64,000 nt of DNA from Robbsia betulipollinis. GTDB lineage: Bacteria; Pseudomonadota; Gammaproteobacteria; Burkholderiales; Burkholderiaceae. Numbering within the stretch: position 1 is the first letter of the stretch; each line of letters starts with the position of its first letter. The stretch lies in contig NZ_JAPMXC010000001.1 of assembly GCF_026624755.1 (NCBI RefSeq), forward strand, positions 434,001 through 498,000. Direction: 5' to 3'. Of the stretch, positions 28,409 through 38,044 are shown piece after piece. A program made the position numbers and the translations under genes. The notes below the pieces were generated by a model. That model had not been told where the DNA came from. It was given only the letters and a program-made list of their open reading frames with translations, and made no database searches.

Positions 28409-31400
28409 CTACTCGGCCGCGCCCGGCACCAGCACATCGCGTCCGCCGTTGTTGCCCATCGACGAGACGACGCCGGCCACCTCCATCTGTTCCACCAGGC
28501 GCGCGGCCCGGTTGTAACCGATCCGGAACTGCCGCTGCACCGAGGAAATCGATGCGCGCCGCGAGCGCACCACGAAAGCCACCGCCTCGTCGTAGAGCGG
28601 ATCGGCTTCGGCGTCGCCGCCCTCGCCGCCGTTCGCATCGCCCCCCACGCCATCGACGGTGCCCCCGGCGAGGATGCTTTCCTCGTAATTCGGCTCGCCG
28701 AACTGCTTCAGATGCTCGACGACGCGGTGCACTTCGTCATCGGCGACGAAGGCGCCATGCACGCGCTGCGGGTCGCCGCTGCCCGGCGGGAGGAACAGCA
28801 TGTCGCCCTGGCCCAGCAGGGATTCCGCGCCCATCTGATCGAGAATCGTCCGGGAGTCGATCTTCGACGACACCTGGAACGCAACCCGGGTGGGGATGTT
28901 CGCCTTGATCAGGCCGGTGATCACGTCCACCGACGGGCGCTGCGTGGCCAGCACCAGATGGATGCCGGACGCCCGCGCTTTCTGCGCCAGCCGTGCGATC
29001 AGTTCCTCGACCTTCTTGCCGGCCACCATCATCAGGTCCGCCAGCTCATCGATGATGACCACGATCATCGGCAGCGGCGCAAGCGGCTCCGGCGCATCCG
29101 GCGTCAGCGAGAAGGGATTCGTCAGGCGCCGCTCGGCGGCGATGCCGGCGCGGATCTTCTGGTTGAATCCGGCGAGATTGCGCACCCCCAGCGCCGACAT
29201 CAGACGATAGCGCTTCTCCATCTCGGCCACGCACCACGTCAAGGCGTTCGCGGCCAGCCGCATATCGGTCACGACCGGCGCGAGCAGATGCGGAATGCCT
29301 TCGTACACCGACAGTTCGAGCATCTTCGGGTCGATCATGATCATGCGCAGTTCGTCGGGCGTCGCCTTGTACAGCAGCGACAGGATCATCGCGTTGACCG
29401 CGACCGATTTACCCGAGCCGGTGGTCCCCGCGACCAGCATGTGCGGCGCACGCGCCAGATCGATGACCACGGGCGCCCCCGTGATGTCCTTGCCCATCGC
29501 GATCGCCAGCGGCGAATCGTGGTGCTGGTAGGCGTCCGATGCGATGATTTCCGACAGGCGGATCATCTGACGCTGCGGATTGGGTAGTTCCAGACCCATG
29601 CAGGTCTTGCCCGGAATCGTCTCGACGACGCGAATCGACGTGAGTCCCAGCCCGCGCGACAGGTCTTTCATCAGGCCGACGATCTGGCTGCCGCGCACGC
29701 CGATGGCCGGCTCGACCTCGAAGCGCGTGATGACCGGTCCGGCGGACGCGCCGACGACGCTCACCGGCACCTTGAATTCGCGCAAACGCTGCTCGATGAG
29801 CTGCCCGGTTTCGGCGAGCGCTTCCTCGGATGCCTGTTCCACCGCGTCGCCGGGCGGCGCGAGCAGGTCCAGGCCGGGCAGATCGACGCTCGGCGCCTCG
29901 GGCAGCAGGCTGGAAAACGCCTCGGTTGGCGCGGCGCGGGGCGCGGTGGCCGCCGGCGCGCCGTTCGCGGACGCGACGGCGACGCCGGCTGCCGGCGCGC
30001 CGGGTAACGGCGCCGCCGCGAAAGATGGCGGCGTGACCGCGGGCGGCGCCGCGTGGACCGGCGGGGGTGCCGCCGGCACTCGCCACGCATTCGGTGCCGG
30101 GGACGCCAGCGGTGGCTCGGGATACGCCAGCGGCTCGTCGTCCTCCAGGCGCGTGCGCGGGTCGTCCATGAACCGCGGCGGCTCGACGGCAAGCGGTTGC
30201 GGTTGCGCGGCCTCCGACGGGTCGATCGCGCCGGGGCTTCTACCGGAAGCAGGCGTCGCGCCGGCCTCTCGCGCGACGTTCGGCGGCGTCGCGGCGAACG
30301 CATGGACGGGTGCGTCCTCCCATGGCGGAACACGGGTGCCGGGCGCCGTATCCGACGTCATCGCGGTCCCGGGTTCGCCGGCGAGCGCGGGTCGCCAGGC
30401 ATCCGTTTCCCGGACGACATCCCGCGTCACCGCCAGCGAATCCAGCTGCACTGCCGGCGGTGCAACGTACGACGATGGCGCAGGCGCCAGGGACGCAGGC
30501 TCGGCCACGGCGACAGAGGTGGGGTCAAGCGCAGGCGACAAGGGTGCCGGGGCCGGCGTTGGCGCAGGCGTTGGCGTTGGCGTTGGCGTTGGCGTTGGCG
30601 TTGGCGTTGGCGTTGGCGTTGGCGTTGGCGCAGGCGCAGGCGCAGGCGTTGGCGCAGGCGCAGGCACAGGCACAGGCGTTGGCACTGGCACGGGCGTTGG
30701 CACGGGCGTTGGCACGGGCGTTGGCACGGGCGTTGGCGCGAGCACCGGCGCAGGCGCAGGCGCCGGAATCGGCTCGACCGCCGGCACGGGCGTCCACGCC
30801 AGCGGCGCGGTCGATATCGTTACGGCGGGAGGCACTGGCGGTGGCACGGGTGGGGTCGAAGACGCCATAGAGGGCGGGTTCGTCCGCGCGGGCATCGGCG
30901 AGGATGCCGGCGCGGACGCGGGCGCCGTATCCGCACGCTCGATGATCGACACCCAGGGCGTCGGCGGCGCCTCGCTTCCCCCCACAGGCGCCGATCGTGC
31001 AGCGGCCGGAGCCGGTGGCGGCTGACGCTTCCACGCGGGCTCACGCCGTTCCTCGACCGGATGCGGCAGGCCGCCCGCCGGCGCACGCCGGCCCGGGTCC
31101 ACACGTGCGGCCGGCGACGACGCGGCGGCGCGCGGCGCGATCGCCACGGCGTCCGGCACCGGCCGGGTCACGATCCGCGATTCCGCACTGCGCGGGGCGG
31201 AAGCCGGCAGCGGCATACCCGCGGACGATGACAGCGGCGACAGCGGCCGCTCCGGCGGCACGGCCGCCGGCCGTGACGCCGATGCCGGCACCCAGGGCCT
31301 GGCGCCGCGCGTCACCGGTCGCGCGGCGGCCACTTCCCGTTCGCGCGCAGTCTGCGCCGCGGCGCGACGCCAATCGTATGCGCCCTCCGGCACCGCCGAA

Positions 31401-32197
31401 CCCCGATTGGGTTCGCGCAATACGACCGGCTCGGGCTTGCTCCCCTTGCCGAGCACGCGCGCCACCGCACCCGCGCGCACCAGCTTCGTCGACGAGGGCA
31501 TCGACGGGCGCAGCGACGAAAGCGACGACGCGGGCGGCAAGGCATGGTCGACTCGCTCACCGGCATGCAGCGTGGCCGGCGCACCCGTGCCGGCTCCCCC
31601 CTGGGCAGGCGGCCAGGCTGACGGACGGACCGCGCCGCGCGATGCCGTCCAGGCCTCGCGGCGCCCCTCGGCGCGCGAATCCGTGCGCGCATCCGACCAC
31701 CCCTGCGCGCGCGCGTCGACCCCGGACTCCTGGCGCGCGTCGTGACGCGAATCCGCGCGCCGCGCCTGCCGGCTCGCACGTCGCGGCGCATGCTCGGCGA
31801 ACGCCCGTGCCCAGCCCGGCGCGCCGAACCCCAGCGAATCACTGAGCGCCGCGAACGCACCGACCACCCGCCGCCAGCCCCATCCCAGATACCAGGGCAG
31901 GACCGCCAGCGTGATCGCGAACGCCAGCGCGGTCGCCGCGCCGCCGCCGACGCGGGATGCAAGGAAGGCATGCGCGCCCTGCCCTACCGATCCCGCCGCG
32001 CCACCGCGCCAGCCGGCCTCGAACGTGGCCGCGGCGATCAACACCACGACCAGCGCCAGGCACAGCGCCGCGATGCCGCCGCCGTCCCGCCCGCCGCCGG
32101 AACGCGTAGCGTTGAACACCGCGCGACCCAATCGCCAGAAGAAGGGAAGTATCAGAAACGCGGAAAAACCGAATAAACCGACAACTACATTGAGCAT
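28409..32197 (-). CDS. ftsK: FtsK/SpoIIIE DNA translocase with a very long Ala/Pro/Thr linker
   Basis: 1262 residues. Three clear N-terminal membrane helices (about 5-30, 42-62, 90-112), a low-complexity linker of about 650 residues, the alpha/beta RecA-like motor (P-loop [12 protein letters not shown] near residue 925; Walker [15 protein letters not shown]) and the C-terminal gamma winged helix ([20 protein letters not shown]), which recognises KOPS. FtsK pumps DNA at the division septum and activates XerCD at dif. Burkholderia genomes often carry two FtsK-like genes; this one, away from cell-division genes, may be the second. The linker contains a perfect hexanucleotide repeat. No clear Shine-Dalgarno precedes the ATG. 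Confidence 0.92.
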   Translation of the reverse strand: MLNVVVGLFGFSAFLILPFFWRLGRAVFNATRSGGGRDGGGIAALCLALVVVLIAAATFEAGWRGGAAGSVGQGAHAFLASRVGGGAATALAFAITLAVLPWYLGWGWRRVVGAFAALSDSLGFGAPGWARAFAEHAPRRASRQARRADSRHDARQESGVDARAQGWSDARTDSRAEGRREAWTASRGAVRPSAWPPAQGGAGTGAPATLHAGERVDHALPPASSLSSLRPSMPSSTKLVRAGAVARVLGKGSKPEPVVLREPNRGSAVPEGAYDWRRAAAQTAREREVAAARPVTRGARPWVPASASRPAAVPPERPLSPLSSSAGMPLPASAPRSAESRIVTRPVPDAVAIAPRAAASSPAARVDPGRRAPAGGLPHPVEERREPAWKRQPPPAPAAARSAPVGGSEAPPTPWVSIIERADTAPASAPASSPMPARTNPPSMASSTPPVPPPVPPAVTISTAPLAWTPVPAVEPIPAPAPAPVLAPTPVPTPVPTPVPTPVPVPTPVPVPAPAPTPAPAPAPTPTPTPTPTPTPTPTPTPTPAPTPAPAPLSPALDPTSVAVAEPASLAPAPSSYVAPPAVQLDSLAVTRDVVRETDAWRPALAGEPGTAMTSDTAPGTRVPPWEDAPVHAFAATPPNVAREAGATPASGRSPGAIDPSEAAQPQPLAVEPPRFMDDPRTRLEDDEPLAYPEPPLASPAPNAWRVPAAPPPVHAAPPAVTPPSFAAAPLPGAPAAGVAVASANGAPAATAPRAAPTEAFSSLLPEAPSVDLPGLDLLAPPGDAVEQASEEALAETGQLIEQRLREFKVPVSVVGASAGPVITRFEVEPAIGVRGSQIVGLMKDLSRGLGLTSIRVVETIPGKTCMGLELPNPQRQMIRLSEIIASDAYQHHDSPLAIAMGKDITGAPVVIDLARAPHMLVAGTTGSGKSVAVNAMILSLLYKATPDELRMIMIDPKMLELSVYEGIPHLLAPVVTDMRLAANALTWCVAEMEKRYRLMSALGVRNLAGFNQKIRAGIAAERRLTNPFSLTPDAPEPLAPLPMIVVIIDELADLMMVAGKKVEELIARLAQKARASGIHLVLATQRPSVDVITGLIKANIPTRVAFQVSSKIDSRTILDQMGAESLLGQGDMLFLPPGSGDPQRVHGAFVADDEVHRVVEHLKQFGEPNYEESILAGGTVDGVGGDANGGEGGDAEADPLYDEAVAFVVRSRRASISSVQRQFRIGYNRAARLVEQMEVAGVVSSMGNNGGRDVLVPGAAE
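30571..30630 (+). repeat. Ten perfect copies of TTGGCG inside ftsK
   Basis: (TTGGCG)10, read on the minus strand as alternating Pro-Thr codons in the FtsK linker. Degenerate relatives (GGCGCA, GGCACG, GGCACA units) extend over about 30550-30765. Because the unit is six bases, gain or loss of copies keeps the frame and changes only linker length. Confidence 0.95.
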
Positions 32198-32408
32198 GCG
32201 AGAAATCTGGATGAGCGAACCGACGCCCGAGCGTCGGCCGGGATTGTGCTGTAGCGCTGCCGCCGCGCGGAACCGCGCCTCCGGGAGGCAATCCCGAGCG
32301 GCGCTTTCCTGCGCGGCGCTTTCCCGCGCGACATTGCTGCAAGTTTACCCGTTTGCCGACGGCCTGCACGCGGCATCGATCGAATTGCCGTCGAACGGCG
32401 CCGCGTGC

Positions 32409-32424
32409 GTCCGGCGAACCGGAC
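32409..32424. promoter_or_regulatory. Putative DctD upstream activating site
   Basis: GTCCGG-CGAA-CCGGAC, perfect 6-base arms with a 4-base spacer, centred about 100 bases before the -24 element. The architecture equals that of rhizobial DctD sites (6-4-6 palindromes with C/G-rich arms). A second, looser inverted repeat lies at 32443-32467. Confidence 0.5.
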
Positions 32425-32517
32425 ACGCGCCTTGTGAATTTTCCGAAAAACCATAAACGCGTTTCGGCATCGGCGCGGCGAAGCCCGGCCCGCAACGGTT
32501 TTCTGAAGACGCGCGAT

Positions 32518-32533
32518 TGGCACCGGTCTTGCT
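32518..32533 (+). promoter_or_regulatory. Sigma-54 (RpoN) promoter of dctA
   Basis: TGGCACCGGTCTTGCT matches TGGCAC(G)-N4-TTGC(A/T) with the invariant GG and GC 12 bases apart. It lies upstream of dctA, and the same strand carries dctD, a sigma-54 activator with an intact GAFTGA loop. Confidence 0.8.
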
Positions 32534-32796
32534 AAAAAGAGCTACCGCACCGCGCGGTCATGACAACAAGCAACGAGAGGAGACCAGCATGCACCGTTTC
32601 ATTCCCGCCGCCGACCGGCCCGGGGGTCGTCCCGCGTCCGGGCCGGCCGTCAGGACCGCGTCCGTCGCTCCCCCGTTCCTCATCGCGAGCCGGTCGGTCC
32701 GCAACGCATGACCCGCGGCGCGCCGCCGTCACCCCTTGCCGCGCAGGCCAGCCGCCGGCGGAAAAAATTCAGTCAAGCCAGACATATGGAGTCGTC

Positions 32797-34047
32797 GTGA
32801 AACAACCCTTCTACAAGGTTCTGTACATCCAGGTGCTGATCGCCATCGCCCTTGGCATCGCGCTCGGTCATTTCTATCCGAAGCTCGCCATCGACATGAA
32901 GCCGCTCGGCGACGCCTTCATCAAGCTGATCAAGATGATCATCGGTCCGATCATCTTCTGTACCGTCGTCACCGGCATCGCCGGCATGCGCGACATGAAG
33001 AAGGTCGGCCGCGTCGGCGGCAAGGCGCTGCTGTATTTCGAAGTGGTGTCGACGTTCGCCCTGGTCATCGGCCTGGCCGCCACGCACATCCTGAAACCGG
33101 GTTCCGGCTTCAACGTCGACGTCAAGACCCTGGACGCCAGCGCGGTCGCTTCGTACGCCGCGAAGGCGCACGGCCAAAGCACGGTCGACTTCTTCATGCA
33201 CATCATTCCGGACAGCTTCGTCTCGGCCTTCGCGCAAAACGAGATCCTGCAGATCCTGCTGATGGCCATTCTTTTCGGCAGCGCGCTGGCCTCCATCGGC
33301 GAACGCGGTCACGCGCTGAATGAACTGATCGAGAAATTCTCGGCGGTCTTCTTCTCGATCGTGCGCATCATCACGCGTCTGGCCCCGCTGGGTGCGTTCG
33401 GTGCGATGGCGTTCACGATCGGCAAGTACGGCGTGGGCTCGCTGATCCCGATGCTCAAGCTCATGGGCTCGTTCTATCTGACCTCGCTCATCTTCGTGCT
33501 GGTGGTACTGGGCGTCATCGCCCGCCTGGCCGGGTTCCGGATCGTGCGTTTCCTGGCATACATCAAGGAAGAACTGCTGATCGTGCTGGGCACCAGTTCG
33601 TCGGAAGCGGCATTGCCGCAGTTGATGCTCAAGCTGGAAAAGCTGGGTTGCGCGCGTTCGGTCGTCGGGCTGGTGGTGCCGACCGGTTATTCGTTCAACC
33701 TCGACGGCACGAACATCTATATGACGATGGCGGTGCTGTTCATCGCGCAGGCGACGAACACCGATCTGTCGTGGGGTCAGCAGCTGACGCTGCTGGCAGT
33801 GACGATGCTGACGTCCAAGGGCGCCAGCGGCGTGACGGGCTCCGGCTTCATCACGCTGGCCGCGACGCTCGCCGTGGTGCCCACCATCCCGCTGTCGGGC
33901 ATGGTGCTGATCCTGGGCGTCGACCGCTTCATGAGCGAGTGCCGCGCGCTGACGAACATCGTCGGCAACGGCGTGGCGACGGTGGTGGTATCGGGCTGGG
34001 AAAACGAACTCGACCGCACCAAGCTGAAAACCGAACTGCGCCTCTGA
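32797..34047 (+). CDS. dctA: C4-dicarboxylate/proton or sodium symporter DctA
   Basis: 416 residues of a glutamate-transporter-fold carrier. Family marks are [18 protein letters not shown], the hairpin segment [34 protein letters not shown] and the late [14 protein letters not shown] and [18 protein letters not shown]. It takes up succinate, fumarate and malate. The GTG at 32797 (just after GGAG) matches the normal N-terminus [15 protein letters not shown]; an upstream frame from 32560 is not homologous. It is driven by the sigma-54 promoter and followed on the same strand by dctB and dctD, unlike rhizobia, where dctA is divergent. Confidence 0.94.
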   Translation: MKQPFYKVLYIQVLIAIALGIALGHFYPKLAIDMKPLGDAFIKLIKMIIGPIIFCTVVTGIAGMRDMKKVGRVGGKALLYFEVVSTFALVIGLAATHILKPGSGFNVDVKTLDASAVASYAAKAHGQSTVDFFMHIIPDSFVSAFAQNEILQILLMAILFGSALASIGERGHALNELIEKFSAVFFSIVRIITRLAPLGAFGAMAFTIGKYGVGSLIPMLKLMGSFYLTSLIFVLVVLGVIARLAGFRIVRFLAYIKEELLIVLGTSSSEAALPQLMLKLEKLGCARSVVGLVVPTGYSFNLDGTNIYMTMAVLFIAQATNTDLSWGQQLTLLAVTMLTSKGASGVTGSGFITLAATLAVVPTIPLSGMVLILGVDRFMSECRALTNIVGNGVATVVVSGWENELDRTKLKTELRL

Positions 34048-34072
34048 CGCTGCGCGGTCGATCGCGCGAAGA

Positions 34073-34090
34073 CCTGCCCGCTCGGGCAGG
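34073..34090 (+). terminator. Strong hairpin between dctA and dctB
   Basis: CCTGCCCG-CT-CGGGCAGG, a perfect 8-base stem 25 bases after the dctA stop, with no T run behind it. It could stabilise dctA mRNA or reduce transcription into dctBD rather than end it fully. Confidence 0.4.
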
Positions 34091-34126
34091 CCGCCCCTGC
34101 TTCGTGTGCGCTGAAATCTGACGATC

Positions 34127-36211
34127 GTGATCCGTCGCCTCACCCTCTCCGTCGCCCTCGTCGCCGCGCTGCTCCTTGCCTGCCTGGCGACCTGGACCAT
34201 CAGCTGGCAGCAGGGCATCGTGCGCCTGCGGGAACACGCCGCAGCCGGCGTCGATCGCGTCGACATCAATCTGAAGTCGGCGCTGGACCGCTACGCAATC
34301 CTCCCCTATCTGCTGGCGACCCACCCCTACGTGCAGGAAAGCCTGCATCTGAGCGCCGCGCGGGACACCGCGCCGCCTGGGGCCGAAGACGCCACGCAGG
34401 CGATTCAGCGCACCAACCTCTTTCTCGCGCGGGTCAATCGGGAAGCGCAGGCGAGCGCCACCTACATCATCGACGCGGCGGGCGACTGCATCGCGGCGAG
34501 CAACTGGCAGGGGCCGGTCAGTTTCGTCGGCCGGCGCTATCTTTTCCGTCCGTATTTCCAGGACGCGATCCAGGGCCGCGCGGGCCGCTTCTTCGGCATC
34601 GGCACGAGTGCCGCCGAGCCGGGCTATTTCGTTTCGCAGCCGGTGCGCGCGCGCGACGGCGCCATCATCGGCGTGGCCGTGGTGAAGCTTGATCTCGAAT
34701 GGTTCCAACGCAGCGACGCCGGCGAGCCGCTGATCGTCACCGACGATCATGGCGTGATTTTTCTGTCGTCGGAACCGGCGTGGAAATACCATACGCTGAC
34801 ACCCCTGTCGGCCAACGTCGCGGCGGCGGTCGACGCCTCGCGGCAATATGCCCAGCAACGCCTGAGGCCCCTGAACATCGTCACCGAGCAGGTGTTGGCG
34901 CCGGACGCGCGTATCGTACGCGTGGGCGAACGCGGCCACGCCACCCGCTATCTGGCCAGCACCCGCCAGCTCGCCGAACCGCACTGGCAGCTCACCGTCT
35001 TCACGTCGCTCGATCCGGTGGTCTCCGGCGCCAACTACGCGACCGCCATCACCGCCTTCAGCGGGCTCTGCCTGTTCCTGCTGCGTTTCTACCTGCGCAC
35101 GCGCCGCGCGCGCATCCAGGACATGCTCCGCAGCGGCGCCCTGCTGCGCACCGCCTACGCGGAATTGAACCAGCGCGTGGACGAACGCACCGCCGATCTT
35201 TCCGCGGCGAACGCGCTGCTGCACACGGAAGTGCGCGAGCGCACGCGCGCCGAACAGGAGCTGCGCGCCGCGCATCGCGAACTGGTGCAGGCCAGCAAGC
35301 TCGCGGCGCTCGGCCAGATGGCGGCCGGCATCACCCATGAACTCAATCAGCCGCTCGCGGCGTTGCGCACGTTTTCCGACAACACCCGGATCCTGCTGCA
35401 ACGCGACGAGCGCGATGCCGCCGCGGAGAACCTGGAGGCCATCGCCTCGCTGACGGACCGCATGGGCCGCATCACCAACCAACTGAAGCTGTTCGTCGGC
35501 AAGGCGCGACCGCGCGACGTCCGCACCCCCGTGCCGCGTGCCATCGCCAATGCGCTGACGGTGCTCCAGGGCCGTCTGCACGCGGTCGCGCTCGGTGTCT
35601 GGTACGATCCCGTCTGCCGGCTCGACGACGCGCCGTCCGATTTCGCCCCGGATGCCGCCGCCCGCCCGCCGGGCGCGGCCTCCATCGCGCTCGCGCCCGG
35701 CCTGCACGGCGCGGCGCCGCGCGAACCCTGGCCCCTGCCGGATGCGGACCTGGCGCTGGCGCGGGCACGGCGTCTGCCGATGGACCCGGAAACGATGCCC
35801 GACACGCCCGCGGTATGGTGCGACCAGCTGCGGCTCGAACAGTTGCTGATCAACGTCATCGGCAATGCCGCCGATGCCTTGCGCGCGCGGCCGCAACCGC
35901 GTATCGACCTGCTGGTGTCGACCACGCCGTCGCACGTGACGATCGCGGTCCTGGACAACGGCCCGGGGATGACCGCCGACGTGCTCGCGCACTTGTTCGA
36001 GCCCTTCTTCACCACCAAGGAGAGCGGCGAGGGACTGGGCCTGGGGCTGGCGATCTCGGCGGCGATCGCCAGCGAGTACGGCGGCACCTTGCGCGCGGTC
36101 AACCGGCACGTGCTCGCCAGCGCGGCGCCCGCCGCCGCCGGCGCGGTGTTCATTCTCACGCTGCGCCGCGCGGACGGCGCCGCGCGACAGTCGCTGCTGC
36201 ACGGTCCCTAG
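34127..36211 (+). CDS. dctB: C4-dicarboxylate sensor histidine kinase DctB
   Basis: 694 residues from a GTG. TM1 (about 5-25), a large periplasmic double-PDC sensor domain (about 28-300), TM2 (302-325), a coiled-coil linker (RVDERTADLSAANALL) and a kinase with phosphoacceptor histidine in AGITHELNQPLAALRTFSDN, N box (LINVIGNAADALRA), G1 (LDNGPGMT) and G2 (GEGLGLGLAI). DctB senses external C4-dicarboxylates and phosphorylates DctD. An insertion of about 70 Pro/Ala-rich residues between the H and N boxes (near DDAPSDFAPDAAARPPG) is unusual. The 79-base gap from dctA contains a strong hairpin. Confidence 0.92.
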   Translation: MIRRLTLSVALVAALLLACLATWTISWQQGIVRLREHAAAGVDRVDINLKSALDRYAILPYLLATHPYVQESLHLSAARDTAPPGAEDATQAIQRTNLFLARVNREAQASATYIIDAAGDCIAASNWQGPVSFVGRRYLFRPYFQDAIQGRAGRFFGIGTSAAEPGYFVSQPVRARDGAIIGVAVVKLDLEWFQRSDAGEPLIVTDDHGVIFLSSEPAWKYHTLTPLSANVAAAVDASRQYAQQRLRPLNIVTEQVLAPDARIVRVGERGHATRYLASTRQLAEPHWQLTVFTSLDPVVSGANYATAITAFSGLCLFLLRFYLRTRRARIQDMLRSGALLRTAYAELNQRVDERTADLSAANALLHTEVRERTRAEQELRAAHRELVQASKLAALGQMAAGITHELNQPLAALRTFSDNTRILLQRDERDAAAENLEAIASLTDRMGRITNQLKLFVGKARPRDVRTPVPRAIANALTVLQGRLHAVALGVWYDPVCRLDDAPSDFAPDAAARPPGAASIALAPGLHGAAPREPWPLPDADLALARARRLPMDPETMPDTPAVWCDQLRLEQLLINVIGNAADALRARPQPRIDLLVSTTPSHVTIAVLDNGPGMTADVLAHLFEPFFTTKESGEGLGLGLAISAAIASEYGGTLRAVNRHVLASAAPAAAGAVFILTLRRADGAARQSLLHGP

Positions 36212-36253
36212 ATTTTTTCCCGGCGCGCATAGCAGCCTTCACCGAGTCTTCTC

Positions 36254-37591
36254 ATGCACGACGGTCTCAAGGTCATTTTCATCGAGGACGACGAACTCGT
36301 CCGGCGCGCCAACGTGCAGAGCCTGCAACTGGCGGGCGTGGCGGTCGCGGGCTATCCGAACGCCGAATCGGCCCTGCCGCTGATCGACGCCGCACTGCCC
36401 GGAATCGTGGTCTGCGACGTGAAACTGCCAGGCATCAGCGGCCTGGATTTGCTGACCCACTGCCATGAGGTCGCGCCGGACGTACCGGTCATCCTGGTCA
36501 CCGGACACGGCGACATCACGATGGCGGTGCGGGCAATGCGCGACGGCGCCTACGATTTCATCGAGAAACCCTTCGCGGCCGACCGCCTGCTCGACACCGT
36601 GCACCGCGCGCTCGCGCATCGCAAGCTGTGGCTCGAAAACCGGGCGTTGCGGCGCGAACTGGCCGCCGGCGAGGAAGGCGGCACGCGCCTGATCGGTTCG
36701 AGCCCGGCGATGGCACGCGTGCGCGACATCCTCGTCAATATCGCGCCGACCGACGTGCCAGTATTGATCAGCGGCGACACCGGCGCGGGAAAGGAAGTTG
36801 TCGCGCGCAAGCTGCACGAGATGTCGCCGCGCCGCGACCGGCCGTTCGTCGCGCTGAATTGCGGCGCGCTGCCCGAAACGATGTTCGAGACGGAAATGTT
36901 CGGCCATGAAGCCGGCGCCTTCACCGGGGCGATGAAACGGCGCCTGGGCAAGCTCGAATATGCGTCGGGCGGCACCCTGTTCCTCGACGAGGTCGAAAGC
37001 ATGTCGCCGGCGCTCCAGGTCAAGCTGCTGCGCGTGCTGGAGGACGGGCTGATCGAGCGGCTCGGCGCGAACGAAGCGATCCGCGTCGATTGCCGTATCG
37101 TGGCAGCCGCGAAGGGCGACATGGAAGCGCTGATCGCCGCGGGCGGTTTCCGGCGCGATCTCTTCTATCGTCTGAACGTCGTCACCGTCATGCTGCCGCC
37201 GCTCTCGGCGCGGCGCGACGATATCGTGCCGCTGTTCGAGCACTTCGTGCTGGCGGCCGCGGTGCGCTACCAGCGCCCGGCGCCCCTGCTCGGCGAGCGG
37301 CGGCGCGCGGAACTGCTGCAACGGGAATGGCCCGGCAATGTGCGGGAATTGCGCAATGCGGCCGACCGGTTCGTGCTCGGCATTCCCGAAACCGCCGACG
37401 CCGATGGCACGCTCCCCGAAGCGCGCTCGCTCAAGGAGCGTACCGAACAGTTCGAACGCGCGTTGATCGGCGATGCCTTGCGGCAGAACAAGGGCTCGGT
37501 CACCGCGACGGCGGCACAGCTGCAATTGCCGAAGGCCACGCTGTACGAAAAGATCAAACGCTATAGCCTGCAGGCGCGCGGGGATAGCTGA
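36254..37591 (+). CDS. dctD: Sigma-54-dependent response regulator DctD
   Basis: 445 residues: receiver (phosphoacceptor D55 in VVCDVKLPGISG, lysine in FIEKPF), AAA+ domain (about 144-370; Walker A SGDTGAGKEVVARKL, sigma-54 contact loop EAGAFTGAMKRR, Walker B GGTLFLDEVESM, RREWPGNVRELRN region) and a C-terminal Fis-type helix-turn-helix (TATAAQLQLPKATLYEKIK). When phosphorylated by DctB it should activate the RpoN promoter of dctA. The 42-base gap after dctB suggests a dctBD unit. Confidence 0.94.
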   Translation: MHDGLKVIFIEDDELVRRANVQSLQLAGVAVAGYPNAESALPLIDAALPGIVVCDVKLPGISGLDLLTHCHEVAPDVPVILVTGHGDITMAVRAMRDGAYDFIEKPFAADRLLDTVHRALAHRKLWLENRALRRELAAGEEGGTRLIGSSPAMARVRDILVNIAPTDVPVLISGDTGAGKEVVARKLHEMSPRRDRPFVALNCGALPETMFETEMFGHEAGAFTGAMKRRLGKLEYASGGTLFLDEVESMSPALQVKLLRVLEDGLIERLGANEAIRVDCRIVAAAKGDMEALIAAGGFRRDLFYRLNVVTVMLPPLSARRDDIVPLFEHFVLAAAVRYQRPAPLLGERRRAELLQREWPGNVRELRNAADRFVLGIPETADADGTLPEARSLKERTEQFERALIGDALRQNKGSVTATAAQLQLPKATLYEKIKRYSLQARGDS

Positions 37592-37646
37592 AGGCGGGGT
37601 TGCCCGGCGGATACGGCGGCCCAGATAAACGTTGCACGACATGCGC

Positions 37647-37675
37647 TTGACAGTAATAATTCTCATTCTTGTACC
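37647..37675 (+). promoter_or_regulatory. Promoter overlapped by a Fur-type iron box
   Basis: A perfect TTGACA (-35) at 37647-37652 is followed by a 17-base spacer and a poor -10 (TGTACC, 37670-37675). The spacer is the A/T-rich TAATAATTCTCATTCT, close to Fur boxes of beta-proteobacteria (AATAATTCTCATT core). Repressor over the spacer is a classical layout, and the genes behind are iron-uptake membrane proteins. Confidence 0.65.
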
Positions 37676-37753
37676 CACGCGCCATTGCATGCTCATGTCT
37701 TTCCTGCCGGTCTGCCCGCATCGGCTTGCGCGCCCCGGCACGCGGACCGCGCG

Positions 37754-38041
37754 ATGATCACCACGCGCTATCGCCTCGCGATCGCGGTACGCGTGCTGGC
37801 GGCCATCGTCGGCGGCTATGCGCTCGCGGCGCAGGGCGCCGTCTGCATCGCCCTGCTCTTCCAGATGCTGCCCGACGAAGCGGTGGTCGCGGGCATGCTG
37901 GCCAGCTTCGCGATCTACGCGGCGGCGGTCGTCTGGGCCTTCGCCGCCCGCAGCGCGCTGCGGGCTTGCCTGGGACTCGCCGTGGCCGCGGCGGTCGTCG
38001 GCGGCGTGAGTGCCCTCGGCCGCCACGCGCTGGCGGGCTGA
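37754..38041 (+). CDS. Small inner-membrane protein, DUF3649 type
   Basis: 95 residues with three hydrophobic segments (AVRVLAAIVGGYALAAQGAV, GMLASFAIYAAAVVWAFAA, RACLGLAVAAAVVGGVSAL). In many proteobacteria a protein of this size and pattern precedes a PepSY membrane protein and a DUF3325 protein in siderophore-uptake operons. The ATG at 37754 begins MITTRYRLAIAV; an upstream frame from 37685 overlaps the promoter and is not preferred. It ends three bases before the PepSY gene. Its biochemical role is unknown. Confidence 0.75.
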   Translation: MITTRYRLAIAVRVLAAIVGGYALAAQGAVCIALLFQMLPDEAVVAGMLASFAIYAAAVVWAFAARSALRACLGLAVAAAVVGGVSALGRHALAG

Positions 38042-38044
38042 GCG

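Larger units (their letters stand above)
32198..32796. other. Divergent control region between ftsK and dctA
   Basis: About 600 bases with no supported gene; short frames here lack homology and ribosome sites. On the plus strand it contains the dctA sigma-54 promoter (32518-32533), a DctD-type 16-base palindrome (32409-32424), GCCG-TCGAA-CGGC (32387-32399) and CCGAAA-N13-TTTCGG (32443-32467). The leader from the promoter to dctA is about 250 bases. No ftsK promoter was assigned. Confidence 0.6.

Noticed and set aside
30550-30765. CRISPR-like array
   Set aside because: It is a 6-base simple repeat without spacers inside ftsK.
32560-32796. N-terminal extension of DctA from an ATG at 32560
   Set aside because: Pro/Arg-rich and not homologous; it would run through the promoter leader, while GTG at 32797 has GGAG and the normal DctA start.
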